Source: Flavobacterium covae
Lineage (GTDB): Bacteria; Bacteroidota; Bacteroidia; Flavobacteriales; Flavobacteriaceae
Assembly (NCBI GenBank): GCA_019565575.1
Contig: CP067379.1
Location: forward strand, 558,001 to 622,000
Reading direction: 5' to 3'
Length of the DNA: 64,000 nt
The notes beneath the pieces were generated by a model that worked only from the letters and a program-made list of their open reading frames with translations, ran no database searches and was not told the origin of the DNA. Shown here piece by piece: positions 1 to 11,670 of the stretch; position 1 is the first letter of the stretch, and each line of letters opens with the position of its first letter. The position numbers and the translations under genes were made by a program.

Positions 1-1416
1 CTAATAAAATAGGCATCCCTATTCCTTCTTCAAATACAATTTGTGCAGCCTTTAATACATCTAGATGGTCTGCTTCTGCAAAAACTACTTTTTTAGGGTT
101 TGTTTTAGCACGGTTAGCCAACATACGTACCATTTTATTATCAGATCCTAGTCTATCTAATAATTCATTACGGTATTTGTCCCAATCCGTTATGGGTTGT
201 TGAGCTACCCCACTTTCTATTGCTGCTTTTGCTACAGCTGGAGCTACTTCTGCTATTAATCGAGGATCAAATGGTTTTGGAATAATATAGTCGCGACCAA
301 AAACTAATTTCGTTTCTCCGTAAGCAACATTTACTTGTTCAGGAACAGGTTGTTTAGCTAAGCATGCCAATGCTTTTACGGCAGCCATTTTCATAGTTTC
401 ATTTATTTTAGTCGCTCTAACGTCAAGTGCTCCTCTAAAAATATAGGGAAATCCTAGAACGTTATTTACTTGATTGGGATAATCCGAGCGTCCTGTTGCC
501 ATAATGATATCTTCGCGTGTACTGACAGCCAAATTATAATCTATTTCAGGTACTGGATTAGCCATAGCAAAAACGATTGGATTTTTAGCCATGGTTAATA
601 ACATTTCGGGTTTTAACACATTTCCTGCTGATAGTCCTAAAAACATATCTGCACCTACAATGATTTCTCCTAATGTTTGAGTAGGAATATCTTTAGCGTA
701 TTTTCTTTGAAGATCAGAAATATCTTTTCTGCTTGATACTAACAAACCATTTACATCAAACATAAAGATATTTTCAACCTTTACTCCTAACGCTACATAT
801 AAGTTAGCACAAGCTAATGCTGCTGACCCAGCACCTGACACTACTAATTTAATTTTATCAATGTCTTTTTCTGCTAGTTCTAAGGCGTTTAATAATGCTG
901 CTGATGAGATGATGGCGGTTCCGTGTTGATCATCGTGCATTACTGGAATATTGAGTTCTTCTACTAAACGTCTTTCTATTTCAAATGATTCAGGGGCTTT
1001 TATATCTTCTAGATTAATCCCTCCAAATGTGGGAGCTATGGCTTTTACTGTATCTACAAATTTATCAATATCAGTAGCATCTACTTCAATATCAAAAACA
1101 TCTATATCAGAAAAGATTTTAAACAACAAGGCTTTTCCTTCCATAACTGGTTTAGACGCTTCTGGTCCTATATCTCCAAGTCCTAAAACGGCAGTACCAT
1201 TGGAAATTACAGCTACTAAATTGCCTTTTGCTGTATATTTATATACTTTATCTATATCTTTAGAAATTTCAATACAAGGTTCCGCTACACCTGGGGAGTA
1301 CGCTAAAGACAAATCGCGTTGGGTAGCATATTTTTTAGTAGGAACAACTTTAATTTTACCAGGCTGTGGTTTTGCATGATACAATAGAGCTTCTCTTCTT
1401 TTTTATCGTCTGACAT
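1..1416 (-). CDS. maeB: NADP-dependent malic enzyme, MaeB type (3' end outside window)
   Basis: Oxidatively decarboxylates malate to pyruvate, feeding NADPH and pyruvate pools. The minus strand reads as a long open frame from the window edge to near 1395 with malic enzyme sequence: YSPGVAEPC, the NAD-binding VVSGAGSAALAC, and FAMANPVPE. The frame continues past the window edge into the region where MaeB proteins carry a phosphotransacetylase-like domain (FAEADH is visible near the edge). The start ATG at 1414-1416 is chosen because it begins MSDDK and follows a TATCTTTG promoter box at 1442-1449. A T6 run at about 1399-1404 is one base short and breaks the first codons; restoring it gives KKRREALLYHAKPQPG. 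The break is probably a read error. Confidence 0.9.
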
Positions 1417-1441
1417 ATTCTTTTGTCTTTTAATGAACTGG

Positions 1442-1449
1442 CAAAGATA
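1442..1449 (-). promoter_or_regulatory. maeB promoter -7 element TATCTTTG
   Basis: Exact match to the Bacteroidota sigma-A -7 consensus TAnnTTTG on the minus strand, 26 nt before the maeB start. No clear -33 TTTG partner is visible. Confidence 0.55.
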
Positions 1450-1485
1450 AGTGTTGAAGCAAAAGAATGAAATTTTTTAAGGAAA

Positions 1486-2412
1486 TTAATCTTCTAAAAA
1501 TAGAATATTCCTTTTTAACCCTTCTAATTTAGTTCGTTTAACAGCTGAATTTTTAAAGATTTTTTTAAACACATCTTCTGTAATTTCTTTCCAATCTTCT
1601 TTTGTAAATTTTATTAGATCAGGATGAGGGCTAAAAGAATCTATCGTATTAGGTTTTGCAAAACGATTCCATGGACACACGTCCTGACACACATCACAAC
1701 CAAACATCCAATCGTTAAATTTACCTTTCATTTCTTGTGGTATTTGATCTTTTAATTCAATTGTAAAATAGGAGATACATTTGCTACCATCTACTACATA
1801 AGGTTGTATTATAGCTTGTGTAGGACAGGCATCTATACAAGCTGTACATTTCCCACAATGATCTGTTGTAGGCAAGTCGTATTCTAAATCTAAATCCAGA
1901 ATAATCTCGGCAATAAAATAAAAAGAGCCTACTTGTTTTGTAATTAAGTTACTATTTTTCCCTATCCATCCTAAACCACTTTTAGCAGCCCATGCTTTGT
2001 CTAAAACAGGAGCTGAATCTACAAAGACGCGTCCATCTACCTCTCCTATTTCTGTTTGAATAAAGTAAAGTAAATCTTTTAATTTATCTTTTATTATAAA
2101 ATGATAATCTTGACCATAAGCATACTTAGAGATTTTATATGAATCTTGATTTTGAGTTTGAGATGGATAATAATTAAGTATTAAAGAAATGACACTTTTT
2201 GCTCCTTCTACTAATAATCTAGGATCTAATCGTTTATCAAAATGATTATTCATATATCCCATCTGACCATTCATTTCTTTTTTTAACCAATTTTCTAAAC
2301 GAGGTGCTTCTGTTTCTAGAAAATCAGCTTTAGAAATACCACAGGAAAGAAATCCGAGTCGTAAAGACTCGGATTTTATCAATTGGGTATATTTTTCTTT
2401 ATTGTTAATCAA
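1486..2412 (-). CDS. queG: epoxyqueuosine reductase
   Basis: Last step of queuosine synthesis for the tRNA wobble position: reduces epoxyqueuosine to queuosine using cobalamin and iron-sulfur clusters. The 308-residue protein has the family length. Two 4Fe-4S cysteine clusters are visible at about residues 186-200 ([12 protein letters not shown]) and 236-248 ([11 protein letters not shown]). The N-terminal substrate/cobalamin region contains HFDKRLDPR and the central IGKNSNLI. It lies 23 bp downstream of ruvB on the same strand and may be cotranscribed with it. No truncation is seen. Confidence 0.95.
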   Translation of the reverse strand: MINNKEKYTQLIKSESLRLGFLSCGISKADFLETEAPRLENWLKKEMNGQMGYMNNHFDKRLDPRLLVEGAKSVISLILNYYPSQTQNQDSYKISKYAYGQDYHFIIKDKLKDLLYFIQTEIGEVDGRVFVDSAPVLDKAWAAKSGLGWIGKNSNLITKQVGSFYFIAEIILDLDLEYDLPTTDHCGKCTACIDACPTQAIIQPYVVDGSKCISYFTIELKDQIPQEMKGKFNDWMFGCDVCQDVCPWNRFAKPNTIDSFSPHPDLIKFTKEDWKEITEDVFKKIFKNSAVKRTKLEGLKRNILFLED

Positions 2413-2435
2413 ATTAATATTTTTAAAGGAATTAT

Positions 2436-3458
2436 TTAAAACAACTCTCCTTGAGATCCTGTACGAGTACGACCAAGATGTTTGTAAGCCTTTTCCGTTA
2501 CTTCACGCCCTCTAGGTGTTCTAACTATAAATCCCTCTTGAATTAAAAATGGTTCATATACTTCTTCTATTGTTTCACCACTATCTGACACAGCAGTTGC
2601 CAGTGTGCTTATTCCTACTGGTCCACCTTTAAACTTATCAATAATAGTAGTTAAAATTTTATTATCCATTTCATCTAAACCATGTGCATCTACATTTAAA
2701 GCTTGCAGAGCATATTTAGCTATTTCTATATCTATGCTACCATTTCCTTTAATTTGAGCAAAATCGCGAACCCTTCTTAATAAAGCATTTGCAATACGAG
2801 GTGTTCCTCTACTACGTCCAGCTACTTCAATAGCTGCTTCCATAGAAATAGGAGTTCCCAGAATGGAAGCACTACGTTGAACTATAGTAGTTAATAATTC
2901 TGTATTATAATATTGTAATCTTGATTGAATACCAAAACGGGCTCGCATAGGAGACGTTAGCAATCCTGAACGAGTGGTAGCTCCCACTAAGGTAAAAGGA
3001 TTTAATCCTATTTGTACAGATCGTGCATTAGGACCACTTTCGATCATAATATCTATTTTATAATCTTCCATAGCAGAATATAAATATTCTTCTACCACGG
3101 GACTTAACCGATGTATTTCATCTATAAATAGAATATCACGTTCTTCTAAATTAGTCAACAAGCCTGCCAGATCGCCTGGTTTATCTAAAACAGGTCCAGA
3201 GGTAATCTTAATTCCAACACCTAGTTCACTAGCTAATATATTGGCCAAAGTTGTTTTTCCTAAACCAGGTGGCCCATGAAAAAGAGTATGATCTAGCGCA
3301 TCTCCTCTTAGATTGGCTGCTTTAACAAATATTTTTAAATTTTCTAATACCTGATCCTGCCCAGTAAAATCATCAAAACTTAACGGACGTAAGGCACGTT
3401 CAACATCCATCTCTTGTGATGTAAAACGTTCTTTATTAGGATTCAAATTTTCATTCAT
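2436..3458 (-). CDS. ruvB: Holliday junction branch migration ATPase RuvB
   Basis: Motor of the RuvAB complex that moves Holliday junctions during recombinational repair. The 340 residues match the family. Walker [10 protein letters not shown] is near residue 63, Walker B LFIDEIHR near 115, sensor 1 GATTRSG near 160, and the C-terminal winged-helix ends in [17 protein letters not shown]. The start ATG at 3458 is supported by a TATCTTTG box ending only 4 nt upstream, which would give a nearly leaderless mRNA. queG follows on the same strand. Confidence 0.97.
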   Translation of the reverse strand: MNENLNPNKERFTSQEMDVERALRPLSFDDFTGQDQVLENLKIFVKAANLRGDALDHTLFHGPPGLGKTTLANILASELGVGIKITSGPVLDKPGDLAGLLTNLEERDILFIDEIHRLSPVVEEYLYSAMEDYKIDIMIESGPNARSVQIGLNPFTLVGATTRSGLLTSPMRARFGIQSRLQYYNTELLTTIVQRSASILGTPISMEAAIEVAGRSRGTPRIANALLRRVRDFAQIKGNGSIDIEIAKYALQALNVDAHGLDEMDNKILTTIIDKFKGGPVGISTLATAVSDSGETIEEVYEPFLIQEGFIVRTPRGREVTEKAYKHLGRTRTGSQGELF

Positions 3459-3462
3459 CTTG

Positions 3463-3470
3463 CAAAGATA
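3463..3470 (-). promoter_or_regulatory. ruvB -7 element TATCTTTG, 4 nt before ATG
   Basis: Exact TAnnTTTG match on the minus strand. Transcription from this box would start within a few bases of the ruvB ATG, so the message would have almost no 5' leader. Confidence 0.55.
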
Positions 3471-3546
3471 AAAGTTTGTTTCATGAATTACGCACTAGCT
3501 TCTCAATAAATAAAAAAACATATATTAGCAAATCAAACCAAAAACT

Positions 3547-4957
3547 ATGAAAAAACAAACACAAGAATTTAAAAAAGAATTAGGCTTACTAGACGGAACA
3601 CTACTAGTAGTAGGTTCTATGATTGGTTCGGGTATATTTATTGTTAGTGCTGATATTACTCGTAATATTGGCAGTGCTGGATGGTTAATAACTATATGGG
3701 TTATTTCAGCTCTTATAACTATGACAGCTGCGGTAAGTTATGGTGAACTTAGTGCTATGTTTCCACAAGCAGGAGGACAATATATTTATTTAAAAGAGGC
3801 TTACAACAAGTTGATTGCTTTTTTATATGGATGGAGTTTTTTTGCGGTTATACAAACAGGAACTATAGCAGCTGTAGGTGTTGCCTTTTCTAAATTCACA
3901 GCTTATCTTGTACCAGCATTTAGCGAAAATAATTTTATTATTAAACACCCTAATTTCACGCTAAGCGCTGCACAAATTGTTTCTATCATTACCATTATAA
4001 TTCTTACTTATATCAATAGCAAAGGGGTTAAAAATGGAAAAATAATTCAAAAAATATTTACTATTACAAAAATTGCATCGTTATTTGGGCTCATCATATT
4101 TGGATTCATATTGGCTTCTAAAAGTGATATTTGGAATAATAATTGGAATACTAGTTGGACAGCTCAATCGTTTAATAAAGAAACTAACACCTGGACAATT
4201 GTGAGCGGATATACTTTACTATCTGCTATTGTGGCTTCTATGGTAGGTTCTTTATTTTCAAGTGATGCTTGGAATGGTGTAACTTTTATTTCTGGTGAGA
4301 TAAAAAATCCTGAACGAAATGTAGGATTAAGCCTTTTCTTAGGAACTTTAATTGTAAGTATAATTTACATATTGGCAAATGTAATGTATTTAGCTGTTGT
4401 ACCATTAAACGCTATTGCTTTTGCTCCTTCCAGATCGAGTGGCTGTGGTTGCATCAGAGCATATTTTTGGCACAACAGGGACTTTTATTATTGCAATTAT
4501 GATCATGATTTCTACTTTTGGTTGTAATAACGGATTAATCATGGCAGGATCAAGAGTGTATTATACTATGGCAAAAGATGGTTTATTTTTTAAAAAGGCA
4601 GCTGAATTAAATAGCGCAGCTGTTCCTGGCTGGGGACTGTGGATTCAATGTATTTGGGCATCTCTCTTATGTTTAACAGGTAAATACGGTGATTTATTAG
4701 ATTTTGTAATGATTATAGTTATTATTTTTTATATCTTAACGATTCTAGGAATTTTTATCTTAAGAAAGAAAAAGCCTGAATTAAAAAGACCTTATAAAGC
4801 TTTTGGTTACCCTATTTTACCTGCACTTTATATTATTGTTTCTTTGGCTATTTGTACCATGCTTCTAATAGATAAAACAAGTACTTGTGGGTGGGGAGTA
4901 TTAATTATGTTAGTAGGAATTCCTATTTATTATATAACGAAAGGAGAAGGGAAATAA
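3547..4957 (+). CDS. APC-family amino acid permease
   Basis: Predicted inner-membrane amino acid/polyamine transporter of the APC superfamily, with about 12 hydrophobic segments. The first-helix motif GSMIGSGIF near residue 20 is typical of the family. The coding sequence is interrupted at 4427-4433 (CTTCCAG). Removing one C joins the two parts through AFAPSDRVAVVASEHIFG and gives about 469 residues, the normal length. It is one of the 14 CTGAAG-associated breaks in this window. Substrate cannot be deduced. The stop is followed after 62 bp by an IS1182-type element. Confidence 0.88.
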
Positions 4958-5046
4958 TATTATTAGCTATAAAACGAAGATCTCTACAAGAAATTAAACT
5001 ATTGGTATACAACAACAAAGAGGCTGTCCTAAAAGGGCAGCTTTTT

Positions 5047-6737
5047 TTATGCCGCAAATTCACGATATTGGTGATTGCTAGTAAAATTTAATTTTTCAAA
5101 AACAATTAGAAGGCAAAATCGAGTCATATAGTTGTATGTTGAGCAAGAACGAGTTGTTTTAAAAGCTTTTTTCATTGAATCTGTAGTTGTAGCCACCATT
5201 TTTCTGAAATTATGACCAAGCGCCATTAGTAGAAACTCCATTTCTACCATTTCTAACCCAAAAAATGTAAACCGATTAAATTTATTGTTGTTTTTTAGTT
5301 GTCCGAATACTGCCTCTACTTCAACAGGTCTTTTACTTCTGTGTTTGTGTCCTTTTTTGAGTTTAGTAATTCTTTAGCTTCGTTTTTTAGGCAATTTAGA
5401 GGGTGATTGACTTCTATTTTTCGATTCCCTTTTGCTTTGTGGCATAAACTTCTCAATGGGCATCCTTCGCATCGTTTAGCTTGATAATAAGTCACTTCTG
5501 ATTCATATCCATTGCTAGAGATTCGCTTACCTATTCCTATGTTTTCCATTTTTTGCCCCATAGGACAGATATAGAAATCGTATTGTTGATTGTAAAATAA
5601 ATTTTGCACTAAAAAGGATTCTCTTTAAGTTTCTTTTTCTGCTCTGCATGAAAATAATTGTACTTTACAAAGGGCTCAATTTGCTTGTTTTTAAGCATTT
5701 GGTAATTTTCTTCACTGCCATATCCAGCATCGGCGACAACTTCTTTACTTTGTCTATTATAGTTTTCTTCAAAACTGTTTAAGTGTGACTCTAATGTGTT
5801 GGTATCGTTGGTCGTTTGATGTATAGAAACGTGTGTAATAAATTGATTTTCAGTTGATATTTGAGGGTTGTAAGCTGGTTTGAGTTGCCCATTTCTCCCT
5901 ATGATCTTCCTTCATTCTCATAAAAGTAGCGTCAGGGTCTGTCTTACTATAAGAGTTTCTATTTCCAAGTATTTCTAAATCCTTTTCGTATTTCTCTAAT
6001 CTTGGAAGGTGTTCTTCCTGTAATTTCTGTAGTTCTTTTACCTGTTTCTTAGTCGGTTCTTTTAACTTTTTATTCAATTCTGATAGCTTTTCTTTTAATT
6101 CATCTGAATTGATTTTTTTTGGCAATGCTTCTTGGTTAAGTTCTTGGTTTTCTGATTGTATACTGTTTTCTATATCAGATAAAATAGTGTTGATTTTTAC
6201 TTCTAATTTCTCTTTGTATTTTTCAACCGAACCACGCCAAACAAAGGTGTATTTGTTGGATTTTGCTTCAATTTTAGTACCATCAATATATTGAACATCA
6301 AGGCTTATATAACCTAGGTCGACCAATATTTTTACTACTTCTGCGAATAAAACTTTGATTTTATCTTTCAAAATTTTGCCTCTAAACTCGTTAATGGTTC
6401 TAAACCCAGGAGTGGAATTGCCTGAGATAAACATAAAATGAATGTTCTCATTAAGTGCTTTGGCTATTTTTCGGCAAGAATAGATATTTGACAAATAGCT
6501 ATAAAACAATACTTTGATTAGCATTCTAGGATGGTAAGCAGAGCATCCACCACCGCGATAAAGCTTAACTATGTCGCTAATATCAAGTCTGTCAACTATA
6601 GAATCGACCAGTCGAACAGGGTGGTTATCATCAATTTTATCAAAAATATTGATTGGAAAAAGTTCTGGAGAATTGCCTGTCTGGTTTTTAAATGTTACTT
6701 TAGCCATTGCTTGTTTTTTGTCACCTCTAAAATACAT
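5047..6737 (-). pseudogene. IS1182-family transposase, copy 1 (frameshifted)
   Basis: Transposase with an N-terminal DUF772-type domain ([30 protein letters not shown]), the DDE catalytic fold ([11 protein letters not shown]) and a C-terminal zinc-cluster region (CPMG, CEGCPLRSLC). The probable start is the internal ATG at 6705-6707 (MAKVTFKN). Frame breaks: near 5894, where CATAGGGAG replaces CATATGAG of copy 2, and short A/T runs at about 5612 and 5353 that also occur in copy 2. Correcting them gives about 550-560 residues, normal for the family. Whether the shared breaks are real or read errors cannot be settled here. Confidence 0.8.
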
Positions 6738-6763
6738 GTTTTAGAGTAAAACAGCAATAAAAA

Positions 6764-6791
6764 AGGCTGTCCTAAACTTTTTGGACAGCCT
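6764..6791 (-). terminator. hairpin in the right end of IS1182 copy 1, doubling as infB terminator
   Basis: Perfect 9-bp arms AGGCTGTCC (6764-6772) and GGACAGCCT (6783-6791), followed on the minus strand by a T run (fwd 6757-6764). It sits just after infB and just before the transposase, so it would stop read-through from infB into the transposase. Confidence 0.7.
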
Positions 6792-6814
6792 CATTGTTTT
6801 ATATATATTTTATA

Positions 6815-9723
6815 TTATTTTAATTTCTTTTTAACTTCTACGGTAGTAAATCCTTCAATTACATCGTATTCTTGAATATCGTTATAACCTTTGATTTGCA
6901 TACCACAATCGTATCCTTTAGAAACTTCTTTTACATCATCTTTAAAACGTTTTAAGGCTAATAATTCGCCTGTATAAATTACAACGCCTTCACGGATTAA
7001 ACGGATTTTATTAGATCTAATGATTTTACCATCCGTAACCATACATCCTGCAATGGTACCTACTTTTGAAATTTTAAACAATTCACGTATTTCGGCGGTA
7101 CCTGTAATTTCTTCTTTAAACTCAGGAGATAACATACCTTCCATTGCATCACGTAAATCATCAATTGCAGCGTAGATAATAGAGTAATGACGAATATCAA
7201 TTTCTTCTTTTTCTGCTAATGATTTGGCATTTCCTTGAGGACGCACATTAAATCCTATAATAATTGCATCAGAAGCAGAAGCTAACATTACATCTGATTC
7301 GGTAATAGCACCCACTCCTTTATGAATGATATTGATTTGAATTTCTTCTGTTGATAATTTAGAGAATGAATCTGATAAGGCTTCTACTGAACCGTCTACA
7401 TCTCCTTTTAAGATAATATTAAGTTCTTTAAATTGACCTAATGCAATACGACGTCCAATTTCATCTAATGTAATATGACGTTGTGTACGTACAGATTGTT
7501 CACGTAATAACTGAGTACGCTTAGCTGCAATTTGTTTTGCCTCTCTTTCGTCTTCAAATACATTAAACTTATCTCCTGCTGTAGGAGCTCCATCTAGTCC
7601 TAAGATAGATACGGGCGTAGAAGGTCCTGCTTCTTTTACACTATGTCCACGCTCATCTTGCATTGCACGAATTTTACCATGATGTTTACCTGCTAATACG
7701 TAATCACCAATTTTCAAGGTTCCAGCTTGTACTAAAATTGTAGATACATAACCACGTCCTTTATCTAAGAAGGCTTCTACCACAGTACCTACTGCTGGTT
7801 TATCTGGATTTGCTTTTAATTCTAAGATTTCAGCTTCGAGCAATACTTTTTCGAGTAATTCTTTTACACCGATACCCATTTTAGCAGAAATGTCATGTGA
7901 CTGATATTTACCTCCCCATTCTTCTACGAGGAAGTTCATTGCTGCTAATTTTTCTTTAATTTTATCTGGATTAGCTGTTGGTTTATCTATTTTGTTGATT
8001 GCAAAAATAATTGGTACACCTGCTGCTTGTGCGTGACTAATTGCTTCTTTAGTTTGTGGCATAATATCATCATCAGCTGCTACTACAATAATGGCAATAT
8101 CCGTTACTTGAGCACCACGAGCACGCATCGCTGTAAACGCTTCGTGACCAGGTGTATCTAGGAATGTAATTTCTTGACCATTTTCTAATTCAACTCCGTA
8201 AGCTCCTATATGTTGAGTAATACCTCCTGACTCACCCGCTATTACATTAGTTTTGCGAATATGATCTAGTAAAGATGTCTTACCATGGTCTACGTGTCCC
8301 ATTACGGTAACAATTGGTGCGCGTTGCTTAAGATCTTCTGGTTTATCTTCAACGATTTCAATGGTTTCTTCAATATCTGCAGTTGTAAATTGTATTTCAT
8401 AACCAAATTCGTCTGCTACAATTGTAAGAGTTTCAGCATCTAAACGCTGATTCATTGTTACCATGATACCTAAAGACATACAGGTTCCAATAACCTTAGT
8501 AATAGGAACGTCCATCATCGTCGCAATTTCACCTACTGTTACGAATTCTGTAACTTTAAGTATTTTGCTTCCTTCTTCTTGTGCTGCTAATTCAGCCTCG
8601 TTACGTTCTCTATGAGAGTCGCGTTTATCACGACGATATTTAGCTGCTTTTGATTTATTTCCTTTTCCTTGTAATCTTTCAAGGGTTTCTTTGATTTGAT
8701 TTTTTACCTCTTCTTCTGTAGGTTCAACCTTTACAACAGGAGCTTTTTTATTGAATTTATTTCCTCCTTTATTTCCATGGTGGTTATTACCTCCCTGGTT
8801 CCCTCTATTTCCTTGACCATTATTATTATTATTATTTCCGTCTTGTTTATTAGACTGATTATTAGGCTTAGAAGGAATTCTATTACGTTTTTTCTTGTTA
8901 GCATCTCCACCTCCTTGATGGTTGTTGTTTCCACCTTGGTTAGGTTTTGATTCTTCTTTTTTCTTTTTAGGTTTTTCAAACTGAGATAAATCAATTTTTT
9001 GACCTGTAAAAGTGGCTCCTGATAGTTTTTGGTATTGAGTTTCGTATCGTTCTTCCACTACTTGACCCGCTTCAACTGGAAGGACTTGTTGCAGGTTTGT
9101 TAGCTTTAGTTTCTACTTTTGGTTCAACTACGGATTTTACCTCTTTTACTTGTGGTTTTTCTACTATTTTTTCCACCACTTTTTCCACCTTTTTTTCAAC
9201 TGGAGGAAGCACTACAGGTTTAACCTTAACCTCTACTGGTTTTTCTTTTTAGGTTCAATCTTTTCTTCCACCTTTTCTTCTACTATAGGCTTTAAGATCT
9301 CTTCTTTGACAGGTTCTATCTCTACTTTTGGAGCTTCTGCTTCCAGGTTTTAAAACAGGCTTAGGATTTAGATCTATTTTCCCTACTTTTTTAGGGCCTG
9401 ATAAAGCCGCTGCTTTTGCTTTGATAACTTCCTGACGCGCACGTTCTTCTTCAATGCGTTTTTGTTCTAATTCGTGTTCACGTTCTAAACGTAATGCTTC
9501 TTTTTCTTTACGTTTTTCTTCGCCTACTTCCTTAGAAGCATCTTTGTTACCTTTATCTCCAGCAAATTGATTAGACAGAATACCATATATCTCCTCTGTG
9601 ATTTTGGTATTTGGATTAGATTCTATTGTAAAACCTTTATCCTTTAAAAAATCAACAGCTCGCTCAAGAGATATATTAAATTCTCTTAATACTTTGTTTA
9701 TTCTTATTGTTCCTTCCAGACAT
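6815..9723 (-). CDS. infB: translation initiation factor IF-2
   Basis: GTPase that places initiator tRNA on the 30S subunit. G-domain motifs [17 protein letters not shown] and NKID are clear. The N-terminal part is long, low-complexity and rich in Lys, Glu, Asn and Gly, as in Bacteroidota. The true start is the ATG at 9721-9723 ([17 protein letters not shown]). The frame is broken by three CTGAAG-associated extra bases (9713-9719, 9340-9346, 9076-9082) and one short T run near 9241-9254. Correcting all four gives about 968 residues. It is the last gene of the rimP-nusA-infB operon. Confidence 0.95.
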
Positions 9724-9770
9724 AAATTTTATTTATGGTTTTTTTTATTTTTTTGTGGATTAAAAAGGGA

Positions 9771-11015
9771 TTAATCTTCAAATTCTTCTTTTAAAATCTT
9801 GATTACCTCAAGAACAGTTTCTTCTTCTAAATCGGTACGACGTACTAAATCTTCTAGATCTTGACTTAAAATACTACGAGCAGTATCTAAACCTACTTTT
9901 GCAAATTCATCTATGATCCATCCATCAATTTCATCTGCAAATTCCGTCAATTCAACATCATCTTCGTTTTCTTGTACACTACCTTCTCGAATTACATCTA
10001 ATTCATAACCTGTTAACATACCTGCCAATTTAATATTATGGCCTCCTCTACCAATTGCTTTCGAAACTTCTTCTAACTTTAGGTACACCTCAGCTGTTTT
10101 CTTTTCTTCATCTATTTTGATTGAAGAAATTTTGGCTGGACTTAATGCTCTAGTAATAAATAATTGTGTATTATTAGTATAATTAATTACATCAATGTTT
10201 TCATTTCCTAATTCACGTACTATTCCGTGAATACGAGAACCCTTCATTCCTACACAAGCTCCCACTGGATCAATTCTATCATCATAAGAGTCTACAGCTA
10301 CTTTTGCTTTTTCTCCTGGTATGCGAACCACTTTCTTAATGGTAATTAAACCATCAAATACTTCTGGGATTTCTTGTTCAAATAATTTTTCTAGGAATTT
10401 CTCGGAGGTTCTAGACATGATGATTTGCGGTTTGTTTCCTTTTAATTCAACATTTTCTATGACTCCACGAACATTATCTCCTTTTCTAAAGAAGTCTGAT
10501 TGTATTTGTTTTTCTTTTGGTAATACAATTTCATTTCCTTCATCATCAACTAATATTACTGCTTTGGGACGTACGTGGTGTACCTCTGCAGTATAAATAT
10601 CTCCAATTAAATCTTTGAAATGTTTATACAAATTAGTACTATCATGTTCATGAATTTTAGAAATTAAATTCTGACGTAAAGCCAAAATGGCTCTTCTTCC
10701 TAGGTCTATTAATTTCACTTCTTCAGACACTTCTTCGCCAATTTCAAAGTCTGGTTCTATCTTACGAGCCTCTGTCAGCGTAATTTCCTCATTTTCGAAA
10801 TCTAAATCTTCATCTGCTACAATAACACGACGTCTCCAAATTTCCATATCTCCCTTATCAGGATTGATAATAATATCAAAATTTTCATCGGATCCGTATT
10901 TTTTCTTCAATGCACTTCTAAACACATCTTCTAAAATAGCCATTAATGTAACACGATCGATAGATTTATTATCTTTAAATTCTGAAAACGATTCGATTAA
11001 TGCTAAATTCTCCAT
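9771..11015 (-). CDS. nusA: transcription termination/antitermination factor NusA
   Basis: Binds RNA polymerase and nascent RNA and modulates pausing, termination and antitermination. The 414 residues show the N-terminal RNAP-binding domain, an S1 domain (about 130-200), and two KH domains with GMKGSRI (near 245) and the GRGGHNIKLAG signature (near 315). An acidic C-terminal tail follows. It lacks the extra acidic repeats of E. coli NusA, as usual outside gammaproteobacteria. It lies between rimP and infB. The intact CTTCAG at about 10729 here is preceded by T. Confidence 0.96.
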   Translation of the reverse strand: MENLALIESFSEFKDNKSIDRVTLMAILEDVFRSALKKKYGSDENFDIIINPDKGDMEIWRRRVIVADEDLDFENEEITLTEARKIEPDFEIGEEVSEEVKLIDLGRRAILALRQNLISKIHEHDSTNLYKHFKDLIGDIYTAEVHHVRPKAVILVDDEGNEIVLPKEKQIQSDFFRKGDNVRGVIENVELKGNKPQIIMSRTSEKFLEKLFEQEIPEVFDGLITIKKVVRIPGEKAKVAVDSYDDRIDPVGACVGMKGSRIHGIVRELGNENIDVINYTNNTQLFITRALSPAKISSIKIDEEKKTAEVYLKLEEVSKAIGRGGHNIKLAGMLTGYELDVIREGSVQENEDDVELTEFADEIDGWIIDEFAKVGLDTARSILSQDLEDLVRRTDLEEETVLEVIKILKEEFED

Positions 11016-11032
11016 ACAACTCTTTGATTTTT

Positions 11033-11497
11033 TTAAAATATGATTGTAACTACTGCCTCCACAATATTGCCATATTGTATTTTTACATTGTGGATAACGG
11101 TTTCTTTTCCTTTTCCTACTTTTTTAGGTTCACGTGCAGTCCACTCTAATGTAACTCCTTGATCATCTGCTTCCGATAAAAGGGCTTCGTATGTTTTTTC
11201 TGCTGTTTTCAGCTTAACTGTACGTCCTACATTTTTCTTAAACTGACGAATCATTTTCAAGGGAGCAGACACACCTGCAGAAGCAACTTCTAATGCGTAA
11301 TCTTGCTCTTCTCTATCAAGATTGTTCTCAATAGCTCTACTTATATTTACACAATCTTGTAATTGGACTCCATTATCGCCATCTAAAGTTACGATAATTT
11401 TATTACTATCAGTTATAGTTAAATCAATTAAAAAAAGATCTGGAAAATCTTCCAAAGTTTGATTTAACAACTGTATTACTTTTTCTTTAAATGTCAT
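11033..11497 (-). CDS. rimP: ribosome maturation factor RimP
   Basis: Assists 30S subunit assembly. RimP hallmarks are visible: [22 protein letters not shown] and the [15 protein letters not shown] segment. The start is placed at the ATG 11495-11497 (MTFKEKV) because upstream in-frame codons (MPLFIP) overlap the leader hairpin and are not typical. The length is 154 residues. It is the first gene of the rimP-nusA-infB operon, 17 bp from nusA, with a TATATTTG promoter 65 bp upstream and a terminator-like hairpin in between. Confidence 0.93.
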   Translation of the reverse strand: MTFKEKVIQLLNQTLEDFPDLFLIDLTITDSNKIIVTLDGDNGVQLQDCVNISRAIENNLDREEQDYALEVASAGVSAPLKMIRQFKKNVGRTVKLKTAEKTYEALLSEADDQGVTLEWTAREPKKVGKGKETVIHNVKIQYGNIVEAVVTIIF

Positions 11498-11503
11498 TGG
11501 TAT

Positions 11504-11529
11504 AAAAAGAGGCACGCGATGCGTGCCTC
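11504..11529 (-). promoter_or_regulatory. terminator-like hairpin in the rimP-nusA-infB leader
   Basis: Perfect 9-bp arms GAGGCACGC (11509-11517) and GCGTGCCTC (11521-11529) around a 3-nt loop. On the minus strand they are followed by TTTTTATA and then, 6 nt past the T run, by the rimP ATG. It lies downstream of the only visible promoter box and there is no upstream gene on this strand. It therefore cannot be a simple gene-end terminator and looks like an attenuator. Confidence 0.7.
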
Positions 11530-11561
11530 ATTATTTAATGTTTAACTTCTAAATAACGGCA

Positions 11562-11569
11562 CAAATATA
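11562..11569 (-). promoter_or_regulatory. rimP-nusA-infB promoter -7 element TATATTTG
   Basis: Exact TAnnTTTG on the minus strand. The predicted start near 11556 would give a leader of about 60 nt before rimP containing the hairpin. A poly-T/A tract lies just upstream. Confidence 0.6.
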
Positions 11570-11670
11570 CATTTTTTTTTTTATTTTACTAACTGATTGA
11601 TTTTTATTAAAAACTTTCTTACCTTTATATATGAGATTAGAAAAACAAACCATTAAACAATAACCTCATT

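Larger units (their letters stand above)
5020..6792 (-). mobile_element. IS1182-family insertion sequence, copy 1 (1773 bp)
   Basis: Bounded by the inverted repeat GAGGCTGTCC (5020-5029) and GGACAGCCTC (6783-6792). It carries one transposase on the minus strand. A second copy of identical length lies at 61281-63053 with only a handful of differences, so both moved recently. No convincing target duplication is visible (flanks acaacaaa and attgtttt). The right end lies 22 bp after the infB stop codon. Its subterminal hairpin probably also serves as the infB terminator. Confidence 0.9.

Noticed and set aside
951..1379. Open frame on the plus strand over malic enzyme, and similar long antisense frames (for example 10321-10596, 23388-23885, 35899-36177)
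   Set aside because: They lie opposite well-recognised conserved genes, have no family features and reflect the low stop frequency of the complementary frame.
5012..5019. Target-site duplications around the IS1182-type copies
   Set aside because: Flanks (acaacaaa/attgtttt and ccaccat/tatgctt) do not match convincingly at either copy.
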